From Blastobasis lacticolella (taxonomy: Eukaryota; Arthropoda; Insecta; Lepidoptera; Blastobasidae): a stretch of 64,000 nt of DNA. A program made the translations under genes and the position numbers. The DNA lies in assembly GCA_905147135.1 (NCBI GenBank), contig LR990044.1:18855622-18919621 (forward strand), written 5' to 3'. Below the pieces are notes generated by a model. That model was not told where the DNA came from. It was given only the letters and a program-made list of their open reading frames with translations, and made no database searches. Positions 40,701 to 50,937 of the stretch are shown in pieces. Position 1 is the stretch's first letter. The number at the start of each line of letters is the position of its first letter.

Positions 40701-41361
40701 CCAAGGCTGCCACGGCTACCTCTCAATTCAAAATTTCTTTATTGATTAGGACAATAAATATCTCTTTCAATCGTCAAAAAGGAGGGGATAGGAAAGTAGG
40801 AAGGAAACACACAGTGACACGCTGACCGCCCTATGGCCGTAGATAAACGTATCCCTCGCCAACCGAACCGTGCTCGACAATGCCAGGCAGAGCCGGATCG
40901 CTATATTATATCTATCTCTAAGCTAGTAAACCAATAAGCCAGAATCCTAACCATAAAATTATCTCCAATATGGCACAGTGTAGTGTGATAGTTTGCTCCC
41001 ATACCTTATATTCACACCTTGGTCTCCCACAAAAACACGGTAAATTTAACGAGTGATATACAGTGTGTCAATCCGTGATTTATATGCCATAATGTGCTCT
41101 GGGTATGTACAAAGAACGGTCATGCATGCAGGCTCCTGCCTTATGTGGAGATGGATCGGAGTAACTTCTGAGACTTAACCAGAGATATTCCAAAACCTTA
41201 GTACGGGTGATCATGATGTATGTTAATGACTTGTGAATTAGGAACGCTATTTATGTACAGTGTGGTTTTTCTAGGCTTGATACCAGAGTTTGATTATTGT
41301 ACTAGATTTTGTGATGTTGTGTGGATTGGATTAAGCCGAATTATTTATTGCTTATAACAGA
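40701..41361. other. No gene recognised
   Basis: Mid-GC DNA ('cgtatccctcgccaaccgaa' near 40850) with no long frame. Confidence 0.3.
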
Positions 41362-41563
41362 CTAGTGGACCTGGCGCGACTTCGTTCGCGTACACCTACT
41401 TTACCTACCCTTTTTTTTCTTGCTTATAAACCTTCTTCTTGAATCACTCTATCTATTGTTGAAAACCGCATTAAAATCCGTTGCGTAGTTTCACAGATCT
41501 ATGCGTACATAGATACATAGGGACAGACGGCGGGAAGCGACTTTGTTTTATACTATTTAAAGA
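41362..41563 (-). mobile_element. HEL, full-length minus copy
   Basis: Minus strand: A|TCTTTAAATAGTATAAAAC ... 'gtacgcgaacgaagtcgcgc' ... CCACTAG|T. The 5' TC, 3' CTAG, a 4-bp CGCG stem 9-10 nt before CTAG, and A/T flanks fit Helitron ends. ~200 bp, non-coding. Confidence 0.7.
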
Positions 41564-41566
41564 TTT

Positions 41567-41889
41567 TTTTTATGTCATACAGTAGGCAAACAGGCAAGCG
41601 GGCCACCTGCTGGAAAGTGGTCACCACTGCCCATAGACATCAGCAACACCAAGAGTATCGCCAATGCGTTGCACACCTTTATAACACGTTGCTCTGGTAG
41701 CAAATGCCACACCACTGCCAAAGCCACGGTTCCCTAAATCCCCACCCCATGGAGCACTGGAAACCTTACTCACCGGCAGAAAAACAACACTATTTAAAAG
41801 AGTTGTTTAGCTGCGATATTCTGTAAGGTACTTCCCCAGTCGGGCGGCTCCAATTCGAACAGGATACCCCACTATGCCCTACCTCTCTT
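41567..41889 (+). repeat. K-repeat, second long copy
   Basis: Same start ('atgtcatacagtaggcaaac') and end ('actatgccctacctctctt') as 12040-12385, with two short deletions ('aaaaagacaaatg' and 'gtgaag' regions). It directly follows a HEL copy. Confidence 0.75.
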
Positions 41890-42164
41890 AAAATATAGAT
41901 GTATAGATAATACGCAACAATTAAACGTCTGCATAATATTGTTACAATTTAGTCCAGTATAAGATGAATAAATCTCTCGCCTTATCTGTATTCTATCGGT
42001 TAATTCTGTTTGGTGCTGATAAACCTAATGCTACAGACAGAGCTTTCATTTATGACGTCTCAATAGTAAAAGTCAACAACAGAGCACGACAATGGTAAAT
42101 TGGACACGAAATTGAATTATTTAATGGATCTATTATTCACAGAAATCTAAAGAAGAATCTCTAT
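41890..42164. other. AT-rich, no feature recognised
   Basis: Short spacer between the K-repeat and the next HEL. Confidence 0.3.
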
Positions 42165-42372
42165 TTATCTACCCGACGACGCGACTTCGTTAGCGTGACG
42201 TCCTACCCGTACCCTACACCTACTGTAACCTATCCATTTTTCTTGCTTATAAACCTTCCTCTTGAATCACTCTATCTATTGTTGAAAACCGCATTAAAAT
42301 CCGTTGCGTAGTTTCAAAGATCTATGCGTACATAGGTACAGACGGCGGGGAGCGACTTTGTTTTACGTACAG
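42165..42372 (-). mobile_element. HEL, minus copy
   Basis: 'ctacccgacgacgcgacttc'+'gttagcg' ... 'gaatcactctatctattgtt' ... 'cagacggcggggagcgactt'+'tgtttta'. The CTAG end is mutated and the interior is well conserved against 41362-41563. Confidence 0.65.
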
Positions 42373-42750
42373 AAGTCAATTTATTTAGATTTCTGTGGCT
42401 AAATACATCGTTGTCGTGCTCTGCTTTTGTCTTTTTTTTATTGAAACGTACTATAAAAGTGACGTGGAGGCCCAAGATAAAGCACGCTTGCTCAAATTAT
42501 GCTTATTCACTGTTGCCTTGAGGCTTGAAGGCATGAAGGTTGTAATATACTCGTAGTATCATACTAATGTAGTATAAATATACCTGCAAAAACATGAGCG
42601 AAGGGCGTCCCATACCTTCATCTTCATTGTAGCATGGATAAGAATCATGTCGCAAGTCATCAAGTACTGTATGTAAAATAGTCAATAGTAGAAGTCATCA
42701 ACTCATTTGGTGGGATTTTATTTCGGTATAATAAAAATAATTTGAAATGT
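42373..42750. other. AT-rich, no feature recognised
   Basis: No convincing ORF or repeat. Confidence 0.3.
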
Positions 42751-42754
42751 CACC

Positions 42755-42965
42755 AATATTTTACAAGCTTTTATTTAGTTTCGCATGTCTGTTCGTAATA
42801 AAATCTTGCAAGTTAAATTTGACCCATTTCCCTGTTTCCGATTGAGCTGAAATGTTGCACACTCATGTAAGTTCGGTGACAATGCAATGTTATGATACCA
42901 TCGAGCTGATCTGATGATGGAGACGGAATATGGCTATAGGAACTCCTAAATTACGCATTGTAAAC
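42755..42965 (+). repeat. Q-repeat copy
   Basis: 'cttgcaagttaaatttgacc'+'catttccctg', 'gatgatggagacggaatatg'+'gctataggaactcc'. Better conserved than 39130-39450. Confidence 0.6.
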
Positions 42966-42984
42966 CCAAGTTTTTACAAATTAG

Positions 42985-43475
42985 TCTTGACAAATGTTCT
43001 AACTGATCATAGAGCGAGATAAAAGCTTGTTGTAAAAAATATTTTTCATTTGAACTAGTTTTGAATTTATTTGATATATTTTTGAGATCTACGAGTATTT
43101 TATGAACCGAACCATTTCGGACCTGCTGGTCTAGCCATCTTTGACGGCTCCGCTTGCGTGATGCGTGTATGGTAGAAAATTGACAGCTCGAAGTTCGACT
43201 ATTTCTACCAACATCTACATTGACTCTGATTGTGTAGGATCATCCGCCAATCCGCCTCCTTTGTACACCGAAAGTACGTGAATTGTCTATGAACCAAGAA
43301 TTTTTACCACAAACAGCTTATGTCAGATAACGTTAGCTTATATCAAATTGGTCTTGACAAATATTCTAACTGATCATAGAGCGGGATAAAAGCTTGTTAT
43401 AAAAATATTTTTCAATTGAACTAGTTTTGATACATTTTTGAGATCTATTTTATTAACGGACCCAGTTCGGACCTG
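42985..43475 (+). repeat. Local direct duplication ~355 bp apart
   Basis: 'ttctaactgatcatagagcg'+'agataaaagcttgtt' at 42998-43032 recurs at 43354-43388, and 'gaactagttttga' to 'tttttgagatct' and 'ttcggacctg' follow in both. The spacer includes 'gacggctccgcttgcgtgat', a dispersed-repeat fragment. Confidence 0.55.
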
Positions 43476-43822
43476 TGTCATCTGTATACAATGAAGGGCC
43501 CTCTGCATACCACTGCACCACCTTGTAATATTTGCTAGAGTAAATGTTCATAAAAAAGTATGGATTATCATTTATGTCCAAAGGCCATTCTACACAACTG
43601 CACTGTGCAATAAATATTTAAATGACATGTCTGGAATTTCGGGCTTACTCATTGATTTTATTACCCATTGTTGTGTCTGGCTTTATGCGTCTTAAGATTG
43701 AAATACATATATGAATAATGCATAATAATTACATACACAAATATCGTTGCCGTTAAAGGATAAAGGAGAATCGACTCTCGTCATTGCATTTTTTCTAATA
43801 ATCCTATAACTTATTGAAATTT
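43476..43822. other. No gene recognised
   Basis: AT-rich. 'gcataccactgcaccacctt' near 43505 is a possible SINE-head scrap. Confidence 0.3.
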
Positions 43823-43985
43823 CTAGTTGACCCTACGCGACTTCGTTCGCGTACGTCCACTTTACCCCTACTTATCTTTCGAATCACACTATGTATTGTT
43901 GAAAATCACATTAAAATCTGTTGCGTAATTTAAAAGTTTTAGCGTACATATATACAAACGGCGGGAAGGGACTGTTTTATCTATA
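43823..43985 (-). mobile_element. HEL, minus copy of an inverted pair
   Basis: 'ctagttgaccctacgcgact'+'tcgttcgcgtacg' ... 'gcgtacatatatacaaacgg'+'cgggaagg'. It is joined almost end to end with the plus copy at 43995-44212. Confidence 0.6.
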
Positions 43986-43994
43986 AATCTTTGT

Positions 43995-44212
43995 TTTATA
44001 CATAGTATAAAATATATAGTATAAAACTACGCTACGAATTGTAATGCGGTTTTAAGCAACAGATGGAGTGATTCAAGAAGAATGTTAAAAAAAGGGTAGG
44101 TAGGGTAACTAGGTGTTGGGTAGGAGTAGGAGTAGGGTAATGCAGGGTAGGGGTAGGGGTAGTGTAGGGGTAGCACGCCACGCGAACGAGGTCACGCCGG
44201 GTCCACTAGTCG
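43995..44212 (+). mobile_element. HEL, plus copy with expanded G-rich tract
   Basis: From 'atacatagtataaaatatat' to 'caagaagaatgttaaaaaaa'+'gggtaggtag', then an expanded (GGGTA/GTAGG) tract at 44094-44170 and the normal end 'cacgccgggtccactag|t'. The 63-codon frame here is an artefact of the G-rich tract. Confidence 0.65.
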
Positions 44213-45355
44213 TATATTTATTTTGGTTTTCTCGTTATCTCTTCTTGCTTGTTATAATATTTGTTGTTTATTGTACCTTCGATGATCCATCAGTGAATAT
44301 GTGAAAAAAATGCCAAGTGGCCTTTTTAATGGTTATTCACGTGCGCCGACGCAACTTTGTCAAATTAAAACTCACTGCACTAACGACGTGCTTGTTATGG
44401 TATTCATAATCTAGTGATGGGACATAAGAAAACAAATTTTTGTTAAAACTGGTCTAATTCGGTCTGGTGAATTGTGCCCGATTGCACTTAACTTTAGGCG
44501 ACACTTAAGTTGATATTTTAAGATAAGTTATTAGCCACTACAAGCATTAAAATACCAATACTGATCTAAAAATCGACTCTAGGTTTGTAACCTGAATTTT
44601 GGAAAAATAACTAGATCTGGAAGCAAAAATTAAAAATAGTTATAATTTGAATATCATACTTTCAATGACATTTTATTTAAAACAAAATGCGACATAAGCT
44701 AAAAACAGTTTTTTTCAAAAGTCAAGCATCAAACCTAGTAGATTTCTTAGTTCACTACTACTTATACTTAAATTTGACTGTATACCTAAAAAATATTGAT
44801 AACAAGGTTGTTATGGACGATACATCCACGAAGACAATGCGTCTATAGTCTTCGAGGCAGACCGGTCTGGACTATCGTAGACTAGACCGTTTCCAGTTTG
44901 TATTTTGAGACTCGAAACCCCCATCACTATTTTAAAGAAAAATATAAACGAAATCTCATCATTCAACGATCTTCTGAACTAAGTACGTGGTTGAAATTTC
45001 CTCCATAAACTTAATTCTAATTGCATGTCAGAGATTTTCCTTGACTAAAAATAGCTAGATATGTAAGATAGAGTGTGCTGATAAAGTCTGCTAATGGTTT
45101 TACGTCAGCAGCGCAGTAGCAAAGTACCTAATTACATCGGGTAACTTCTATAATCATAAAAATGAACAGTTTCGGGTTGGCAGTTGGCAGGAGGTAGTAC
45201 AAATAACATAGAGACTATGTAGACCATGGACAACATTTCAACATAGGCGTGGCCACATAGAGAGTATGGGAGAGTATCGGGCAGTGAGGAAAGCATAGTT
45301 GTAACGATCCAGTGGTCGGCGAACGGTCGGACGTCCCAGGTATGAGTGACGAAGT
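44213..45355. other. AT-rich, no feature recognised
   Basis: No frame over 60 codons with coding character. 45170-45350 is less AT-rich but unassigned. Confidence 0.4.
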
Positions 45356-45600
45356 AATCTTTAATCTTTAATCTTTTATTCTTTATTTATTTTACATCAG
45401 GATACAACCAAAAACAGATTGACATAACAGGTAATACACATTATGATCGAAATATTACATTTTTTTATACAATACAATACTGGTTGTAATTAGTCTATAG
45501 TGGAGTCCCTGCTTCCCAAACTAGGAAAATCCTGTGCTATGGGTATGGAAGTGGAAAGAGACCTGTTAGAACTTCGCCCTGACTAGGCAGGAGGTGGTAC
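45356..45600 (-). repeat. Probable LINE 3' end with (AAAGATT)n tail
   Basis: 'gtaatctttaatctttaatc'+'ttttattctttatttatttt'+'acatcaggata' reads on the minus strand as a LINE 3' UTR ending in about three AAAGATT units. No coding part was recognised to the right. Confidence 0.4.
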
Positions 45601-46146
45601 AGAACAGGGTAGAATGAAATATCTCAGTGTCGCAGGGCAATACTCATTTTGGGTCGTTGGATTAACATAGTAACTTCTTACTGAAGGGGAATTTGGGGAA
45701 GAATATAATGCATATTTACTAAATTTATAAAAATAAAACTGGGCACGAAGAAATCTGAGAACTCCGAATTTGTGTTGGGTAAAAAATTATTTCTCTTTGT
45801 GCACAATGAATTGCTAAAAAATATATTTTTAGCAATTCATTCAATTTAAAATATGAGGAAAACTATGCTGTAATTAATTTCAAATGTCATTAGCTTCAAA
45901 ATTTGCAATAAAATGTCAATATACTAATATGTTTCATCACTTCGAATTAAGAACTAAAATTCATAATTTGCGTAAAAAATCTAAATTGAATTATATGAAT
46001 ATAAATAAGGATATTTTACATTATTTTGCTATTAATTTAATTGAGTGGTTTTACCACTAAATGAAATTTAATACTACTTATTGTACTCGAAGTAGGCATT
46101 TATTTGCATAAGGCGTAGATCCATCTACACTGTCTTGTAGTTAAAA
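45601..46146. other. AT-rich, no feature recognised
   Basis: Contains a small hairpin ('agcaattcatt'/'gaattgctaaa' at 45807-45845). Nothing else. Confidence 0.35.
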
Positions 46147-46346
46147 CTAGTGGACCCGGCGCGACTTCGTTCGCGTAAATTTACTCCTACCTATATTTTT
46201 TCTTGCTTTTAAACCTTCCTCTTGAATCATTCTATCTATTGTTGAAAATCGCATTAAAATCCGTTGGGTAGTTTAAAAGCTATAAGCGTACATAGATACA
46301 TAGGGACAGACGACGGGAATCGACTTTGTTTTATACTATGCGTAGA
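46147..46346 (-). mobile_element. HEL, full-length minus copy
   Basis: Minus strand A|TCTACGCATAGTATAAAAC ... CCACTAG|T with the CGCG subterminal stem. Both ends intact, so it is the cleanest example of the family. An ORF crossing its right end is chance. Confidence 0.72.
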
Positions 46347-46574
46347 TATTTGTATGGCGGTAATATTTGAAACTACTGACCCGATTTTAACATTTTTTTC
46401 TCAAACAGAATGCTGCATTATTCCCAAGTGTCATACGTCATACTTATCCTTGAATAAGAGAGTAATTCGAATTGCGCGTGGGTGAAAACTGCGCCATGAG
46501 TTTATAAATTAACGTTTATATGTAGATAGTATTTGAATCAACGCTTATGAAATTAATTGTAGACATCAGCAAAG

Positions 46575-46815
46575 CTCCACTTCATCATCACAGCCCATAA
46601 CAGCCCACAGCAATGTCTTTGGGTCTTTCCCACGAAGAGGAGCTTTTTGCCATAATCTCAACGCTTGGTAGGCGGGTTGGAGATCGCACAGATATAAATA
46701 TATCAATGGAAAAAGGTGCTGCTCGTTTTCTAGCTTATGGAGACTCTAGATCTTTTATCTCGAAAATATTAGTCGCCTCTTACGACACCCACGAGTGTAA
46801 GGGGCACGGCACTTA
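46575..46815 (-). repeat. V-repeat, minus copy
   Basis: 'atcatcacagcccataacag' to 'acgagtgtaaggggcacggc'; the outer 'ggccgtgtggtg' end is missing. Confidence 0.7.
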
Positions 46816-47469
46816 TTAGTCAAATACCCCTTTCCAGTTGACAGAGATCTGGCGCCAGATGTGGATGTGTAAATGGACTTGTAGATATTTTTAAAATGCG
46901 TATTTCGTTACCTGTTTTAATTAAGACAAACTTGCTTATTGGTTAATTAAAGGTCCTGCGCGTAACACGAAGTGAACATACGTACAATAATTCCAATTTA
47001 TAAATGAAGGCAGCGGTTTAAAGGCACAGACGCATTTATCTTAAGCACACCGTGCGTTTAAACGTAATTTATTGTGTTGTTTTTTGAACGAAACTCGCAA
47101 AAGTAAAATGTAATTACAATAATACTTGACATGTAATTTTGCACTTTTAAAAATGTATAAGCGAAATGGAAAGGTGTAAATTTTGTGGATATTTTTTGCT
47201 CTCTGACGGGAATATGGTAAATTTGAAATTGACATGCCGTCTAGGTTTCTTGTGAAGTATGCTTAAAAGTTCGTGGGCTCGATTATCACACAACACAGCT
47301 TTTATAATTCCTACAACATTGATTATTTATTTATTTATTTAGACGAAACGTATTGTTCTTCATAAAAAAATATATATAGAGCTTGCGAAATTCATTACAT
47401 TATTTTGATCTAATTCCTTAATTGTGATGAGGTGTGTATAATTTGTTAACTTTTCATTTCATTATTGTT
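46816..47469. other. AT-rich, no feature recognised
   Basis: A (TTTA)n-like run at 47323-47342, no gene. Confidence 0.35.
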
Positions 47470-47700
47470 ATTAGTTCCGTTCAGGTACAACACCAGCCAG
47501 AAATGCTTCTGCAAGGGTGTATGTAGGTCATATCAGCAAGAACTGGGTACGGCATCGCCATACTCGGTGGTTCCGTCGTCTGTACTTGTATTTTGAGCAA
47601 CCAAGCCCAGTGGTTGTCACGGGTCTCACCCAAAGAGCTGGTTTGCTCCGGATACAGCATCATACGTGGGAGTTGTTGATTTTAGGCGACACCAGACCTC
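47470..47700 (-). mobile_element. GGAAC-LINE 3' end, truncated copy
   Basis: Reverse of 25290-25519: 'gttccgttcaggtacaacac' at the left (only two GGAAC-type units), 'gtacttgtattttgagcaac' in the middle, 'tgggagttgttgattttagg'+'cgacacc' at the right. Frames on both strands are shadows. Confidence 0.75.
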
Positions 47701-47924
47701 GTCCTCCAAAAATAATTATTATACCTATTTATTACGACAAAGAAATCACTGCGTAGTCGATTCACAGTTGCGTGACCCATATGCGTAAAACATGAGATGC
47801 GATTAGCATAACAGATGCTTGTACGATGTTATCCTTTCCATCTATGACGTTTTGAATGACGATTTGTCTCGAGGAGTTGGTATTGTATTGTATGGCTTTA
47901 ATACGCATAAATGTTAGGCCGTGA
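47701..47924. other. No feature recognised
   Basis: Short unassigned spacer. Confidence 0.3.
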
Positions 47925-48255
47925 TGTAACCAGCACATTCAGGTAACTATTAACCATACAGGTCAGGTGTAACCATGATCCAATCTGGTCAGGTCCAAGC
48001 CCTATTTTTGAATCGGTGGCCTCGATTCGAACGGTTTTCAATTTGAATTTTCAGCATGAAAAATTCGATATTTTGAGGCATAATGTTGATTTTCACTATT
48101 TTTTAATCGTACTCTTACGAAGTTGCTAATGTGATTTAAAAATATAGAACTTTTATGCCAAAATTCAAAGCGAAACCCGCTCGAAGCGAGGCGAGCGATT
48201 AAAAAATAGAGCCCCAAGCTCCCGGGTCACAGGGGTCAGATCGCAGTCGCCTCTA
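47925..48255 (+). mobile_element. SINE-T interrupted by a MITE
   Basis: SINE-T body up to 'caatctggtcaggt' (47994) and from 'cccgggtcacaggggtcaga' (48221). The interruption is a ~214-bp element (next entry). Confidence 0.65.
47999..48212. mobile_element. MITE inserted in SINE-T
   Basis: Left end GCCCTATTTTTGAATCG and right end (reversed) GCTCTATTTTTTAATCG pair over about 30 bases, continuing GGCCTCGATTCGA against CGCCTCGCTTCGA. The hexamer ccaagc is present on both sides (47995-48000, 48214-48219) and overlaps the ends, so the exact target duplication is unclear. Confidence 0.6.
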
Positions 48256-48299
48256 GTGACAAGTGGCACTAGTGGTAACTAGTATAGATCCAAAGCAAA

Positions 48300-48410
48300 T
48301 AAACTAAACCTGGTCACCAACACGGGAGTGATGCCCCTGGCATTGCAAACGTCCATAGGCTGCGGTGACTATTCACCATCAGGCATCTTTCTCATTTCGG
48401 TTTATTATCA
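48300..48410 (+). repeat. LINE 3' tail (J/K family)
   Basis: 'gcattgcaaacgtccatagg'+'ctgcggtgactattcaccat'; no clear A-tail before SINE-G begins. Confidence 0.5.
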
Positions 48411-48424
48411 ATATCAATAATCAA

Positions 48425-48661
48425 TCATCGTGGACAAATTCACACAACGCCATCTAGCCCCAAAGTAAGCAAAGCTTGTGTTATGGGTGCTAGATAACTG
48501 ATAAACTACTTATATACTTTTATATACTTATTATACATACAACACCCAGACCCGTAACAGAAATTAAAATTCATCATTTCAATTTCTGCCCGGCCGGGAA
48601 TCGAACCCGGGACCTCTTGGGTGGCGACCGGCATGTTGACCACTGAACCACTCAGGTCGTC
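48425..48661 (-). mobile_element. SINE-G, full-length copy
   Basis: Same layout as 14505-14776; one small deletion in the head ('gtggcgaccggc' instead of 'gtggcagaccggc'). Confidence 0.88.
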
Positions 48662-48778
48662 AAATCCTAATCCTAATACCGGCAAAGGGAGATCGACTAA
48701 GGTCTTTCTCTGGGGACGCAGAGATTAGTTGTACAGAGGGCCCTGTGACGCTATTTTTTTATTCTCCACGCCAAGAGG

Positions 48779-49236
48779 CAGTGGCGTAGCATAGGTCACT
48801 AGCACCCGGTGCGGATTTCAAATTTGCCACCCTCTTATTTTTGTAATCCATTATAAAAAAATTGGGGCATGGTAAAAAGAGTACTTTTATTGATTGACAC
48901 TAACCTGAAAAGTGAAATTAACATTTTTTGACATAGAGTAAGGTTTTGTAAAGTTTGGTAGTTAGATATTATAACCTTTAGTTAGATTTGGTAGTTAGAA
49001 ATATATATTATATATTTATTTGGCATGTTAATATTTTCGTTCCGATTGTACCTGCGAGCACCGGCGCTCGCAGCTAGGTAACAACAAAAAAAATGACGAA
49101 AAAAACACTGAAAGGAATTAACTTTTTTTTATATTTTAATTTTTTTTTTTCTAACTGCCACCTCCGCAGCGCCGCCCCCGGCAAAGTGCCGCCCGGTGCG
49201 GACCGCACCCTCCGCCCCCCCCATGCTACGCCACTG
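48779..49236. mobile_element. 458-bp hAT-like non-autonomous element
   Basis: Perfect 14-bp TIRs CAGTGGCGTAGCAT (48779-48792) and ATGCTACGCCACTG (49223-49236) are flanked by perfect 8-bp repeats ccaagagg (48771-48778, 49237-49244). CAG/CTG ends with 8-bp duplications are the hAT signature. It interrupts a LINE tail whose intact order 'ccaagaggcatatta' is seen at 56482-56494. The ORFs reported at its right end are GC-skew artefacts. Confidence 0.85.
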
Positions 49237-49244
49237 CCAAGAGG

Positions 49245-49395
49245 TATATTAGAGGTCTCTTCAGAGGCAGGCAACGTATTGGTAACTCCGCTGGTGTTGC
49301 TGATGTCGCATAGGTTGCATAGGTGGCGGCGACCACTTTTCATCAGGTGGATCGCTTGCCTGTTTGTCTGCCGTATAATACATAAATAAAAAAAT
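49245..49395 (+). repeat. LINE 3' tail split by the hAT-like element
   Basis: 'tattagaggtctcttcagag'+'gcaggcaacgtattggtaac', then 'accacttttcatcaggtgga' and an A-rich end. The 5' portion is at ~48740-48778. Confidence 0.65.
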
Positions 49396-50090
49396 TATAA
49401 CTTCCCACAGCGTGGGCAGCGTGGAGCAGGCTCAAGTCCAGTAGTAGACTGTTTTGGACGGTGGATGTTTTTATTTATTAGTTAGAAAATGTACTGTATT
49501 ACACAGTTTTGACTACCGAAACCTCCGGAAATCAAATCGAATGGGTAGGTCGCGTGTAAGTCCCGTCTAATATAATAATATTTTTGAATGAGACCTACCC
49601 CTATTAACTATACGTATTTTGCGTGAAGAATTTGCACCAAAATCTTAATCGCATTTAAGCTTAAGTTTAATACAAAATTTTATAAAAAATTACGTTAAAC
49701 GTCATTCTTAAATGTTTTTGAGAATTTAGCGCAAGCCGGACTAAATGCTGCAATACGGCAGAGTACTCTCTAAAGCTAAAGTTTTAAGTAAACATGTGAC
49801 AATGTTTGTACATGTTTTTAACGTTGTAGCTTTCTATCAGGCTTTACGAAAACAACACGTAATTTACACCAATATCCTGATCAGATCCGATTTGAATCAT
49901 AAATACTTTTTCTGATAATAACTTCTGTATTTCATTTTCTAGGTACGTTTCCTGTAACTGTCAAGTAAATGTACGAGAACAGCGAGAGGTAAGTACTTGT
50001 AACTTAAACACTTTAAATTTTTCACTCGTTACAGACACGAAGTTCATGTTTAAGCCAAATTGATCGCTAACTGTACGGTTCTAAAGGAAC
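49396..50090. other. No gene; short V-variant scrap at 49405-49465
   Basis: 'cccacagcgtgggcagcgtg'+'gagcaggctc' resembles the end of the V-like piece at 55980-56020. The remainder is AT-rich and unassigned. Confidence 0.35.
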
Positions 50091-50094
50091 TTGC

Positions 50095-50270
50095 ACTCTA
50101 AGGTTGTGGAATGAACGTTTTTCCCTAGAGAGTAAACCGTAGAGTTTTTCAAGAAAAAGGTAAAAAAGTTTTTACGGGGTCGGTAACGCGTAGGTGATTA
50201 CCTTGGTGGTGGCTTACCATCAGGTAGGCCGTAAGCTTTTTTGCCACCTTAGTGGTATACAAAAAAGGAG
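50095..50270 (+). pseudogene. LINE C-terminus and 3' tail (J family)
   Basis: Frame-broken LWNERF, then 'ttcaagaaaaaggtaaaaaa'+'gtttttacggggtcggtaac', then 'accatcaggtaggccgtaag'. Parallel to 29000-29235. Confidence 0.6.
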
Positions 50271-50504
50271 AGACTTTTCCGGTCGTCCTTTACCATCATG
50301 AGATAGTTCGTGGTAAATGGATTGACAACAGCTCTCGGTCAACCACAGGCATATTTCATGAAAAATACACAAAAGAAATTCTAACCTTTTCTTTTTCGTT
50401 AAATTGTTACAAACGAGACTAAACGAAACTAAAACCGCTATGGCCTTGACCGTTTAAAAAAGGAATTCAGTATGTATGCATAGTATCATAAGAATCGGTT
50501 TTGA

Positions 50505-50650
50505 AGATGTACTTGAAAAAGCTGTCGCAATACAAAAAGCTGACTAAAAGAAAACGACGTCCCTTAAAATTGACCTGCTGAGAAGATGACTGAACCAGAA
50601 AATGACATTATTTTACATTGACTTTTCAAGAAAATGACCTGCCTCGCCAT
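50505..50650 (-). repeat. Minisatellite-like 'gtcattttct' repeat, reversed
   Basis: Reverse complement of 32920-33072 with blocks 'agaaaatgacctgcc', 'agaaaatgacatta' and 'aaaacgacgtccctt'. Confidence 0.6.
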
Positions 50651-50756
50651 GAATTCTGCCCAAGAGATTATTGTCCGCTATTGCCAATCCATTTGGCATT
50701 AACTACAATCGCCCCATTACCGCAAACACTACTCTCCATATTCTAACCTACGAAAG

Positions 50757-50937
50757 TTACCGGTTGTGCTATCGCGCACGAGGGCCTTTCCTTCACCGTA
50801 AGAGCATCGGTTAGCATTCAATAAATGTACATAACTCAGAAAAGAGTCATTGGTACATGGCCGCAGTGGGATTCGAACCTGGTATCTCTCGCTTACGAGT
50901 CGGATACCTTAGCCATTCGGCCACCAACGTTCCTTCC
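50757..50937 (-). mobile_element. SINE-T with internal deletion
   Basis: Head complete (B-box reversed at 50868-50882) and extreme 3' end present; the ~170-bp middle is missing ('cacgagggcc|tttccttcaccgtaag'). Confidence 0.75.

Noticed and set aside
44094..44170. Telomere-like GGGTA tract
   Set aside because: Insect telomeres are usually TTAGG; this tract is irregular and lies inside a HEL copy as an expansion of its 'gggtagg' segment.
49074..49389. 89- and 98-codon ORFs on opposite strands
   Set aside because: They cross the boundary of the hAT-like element and the LINE tail; a chance result of GC-rich repeat DNA.
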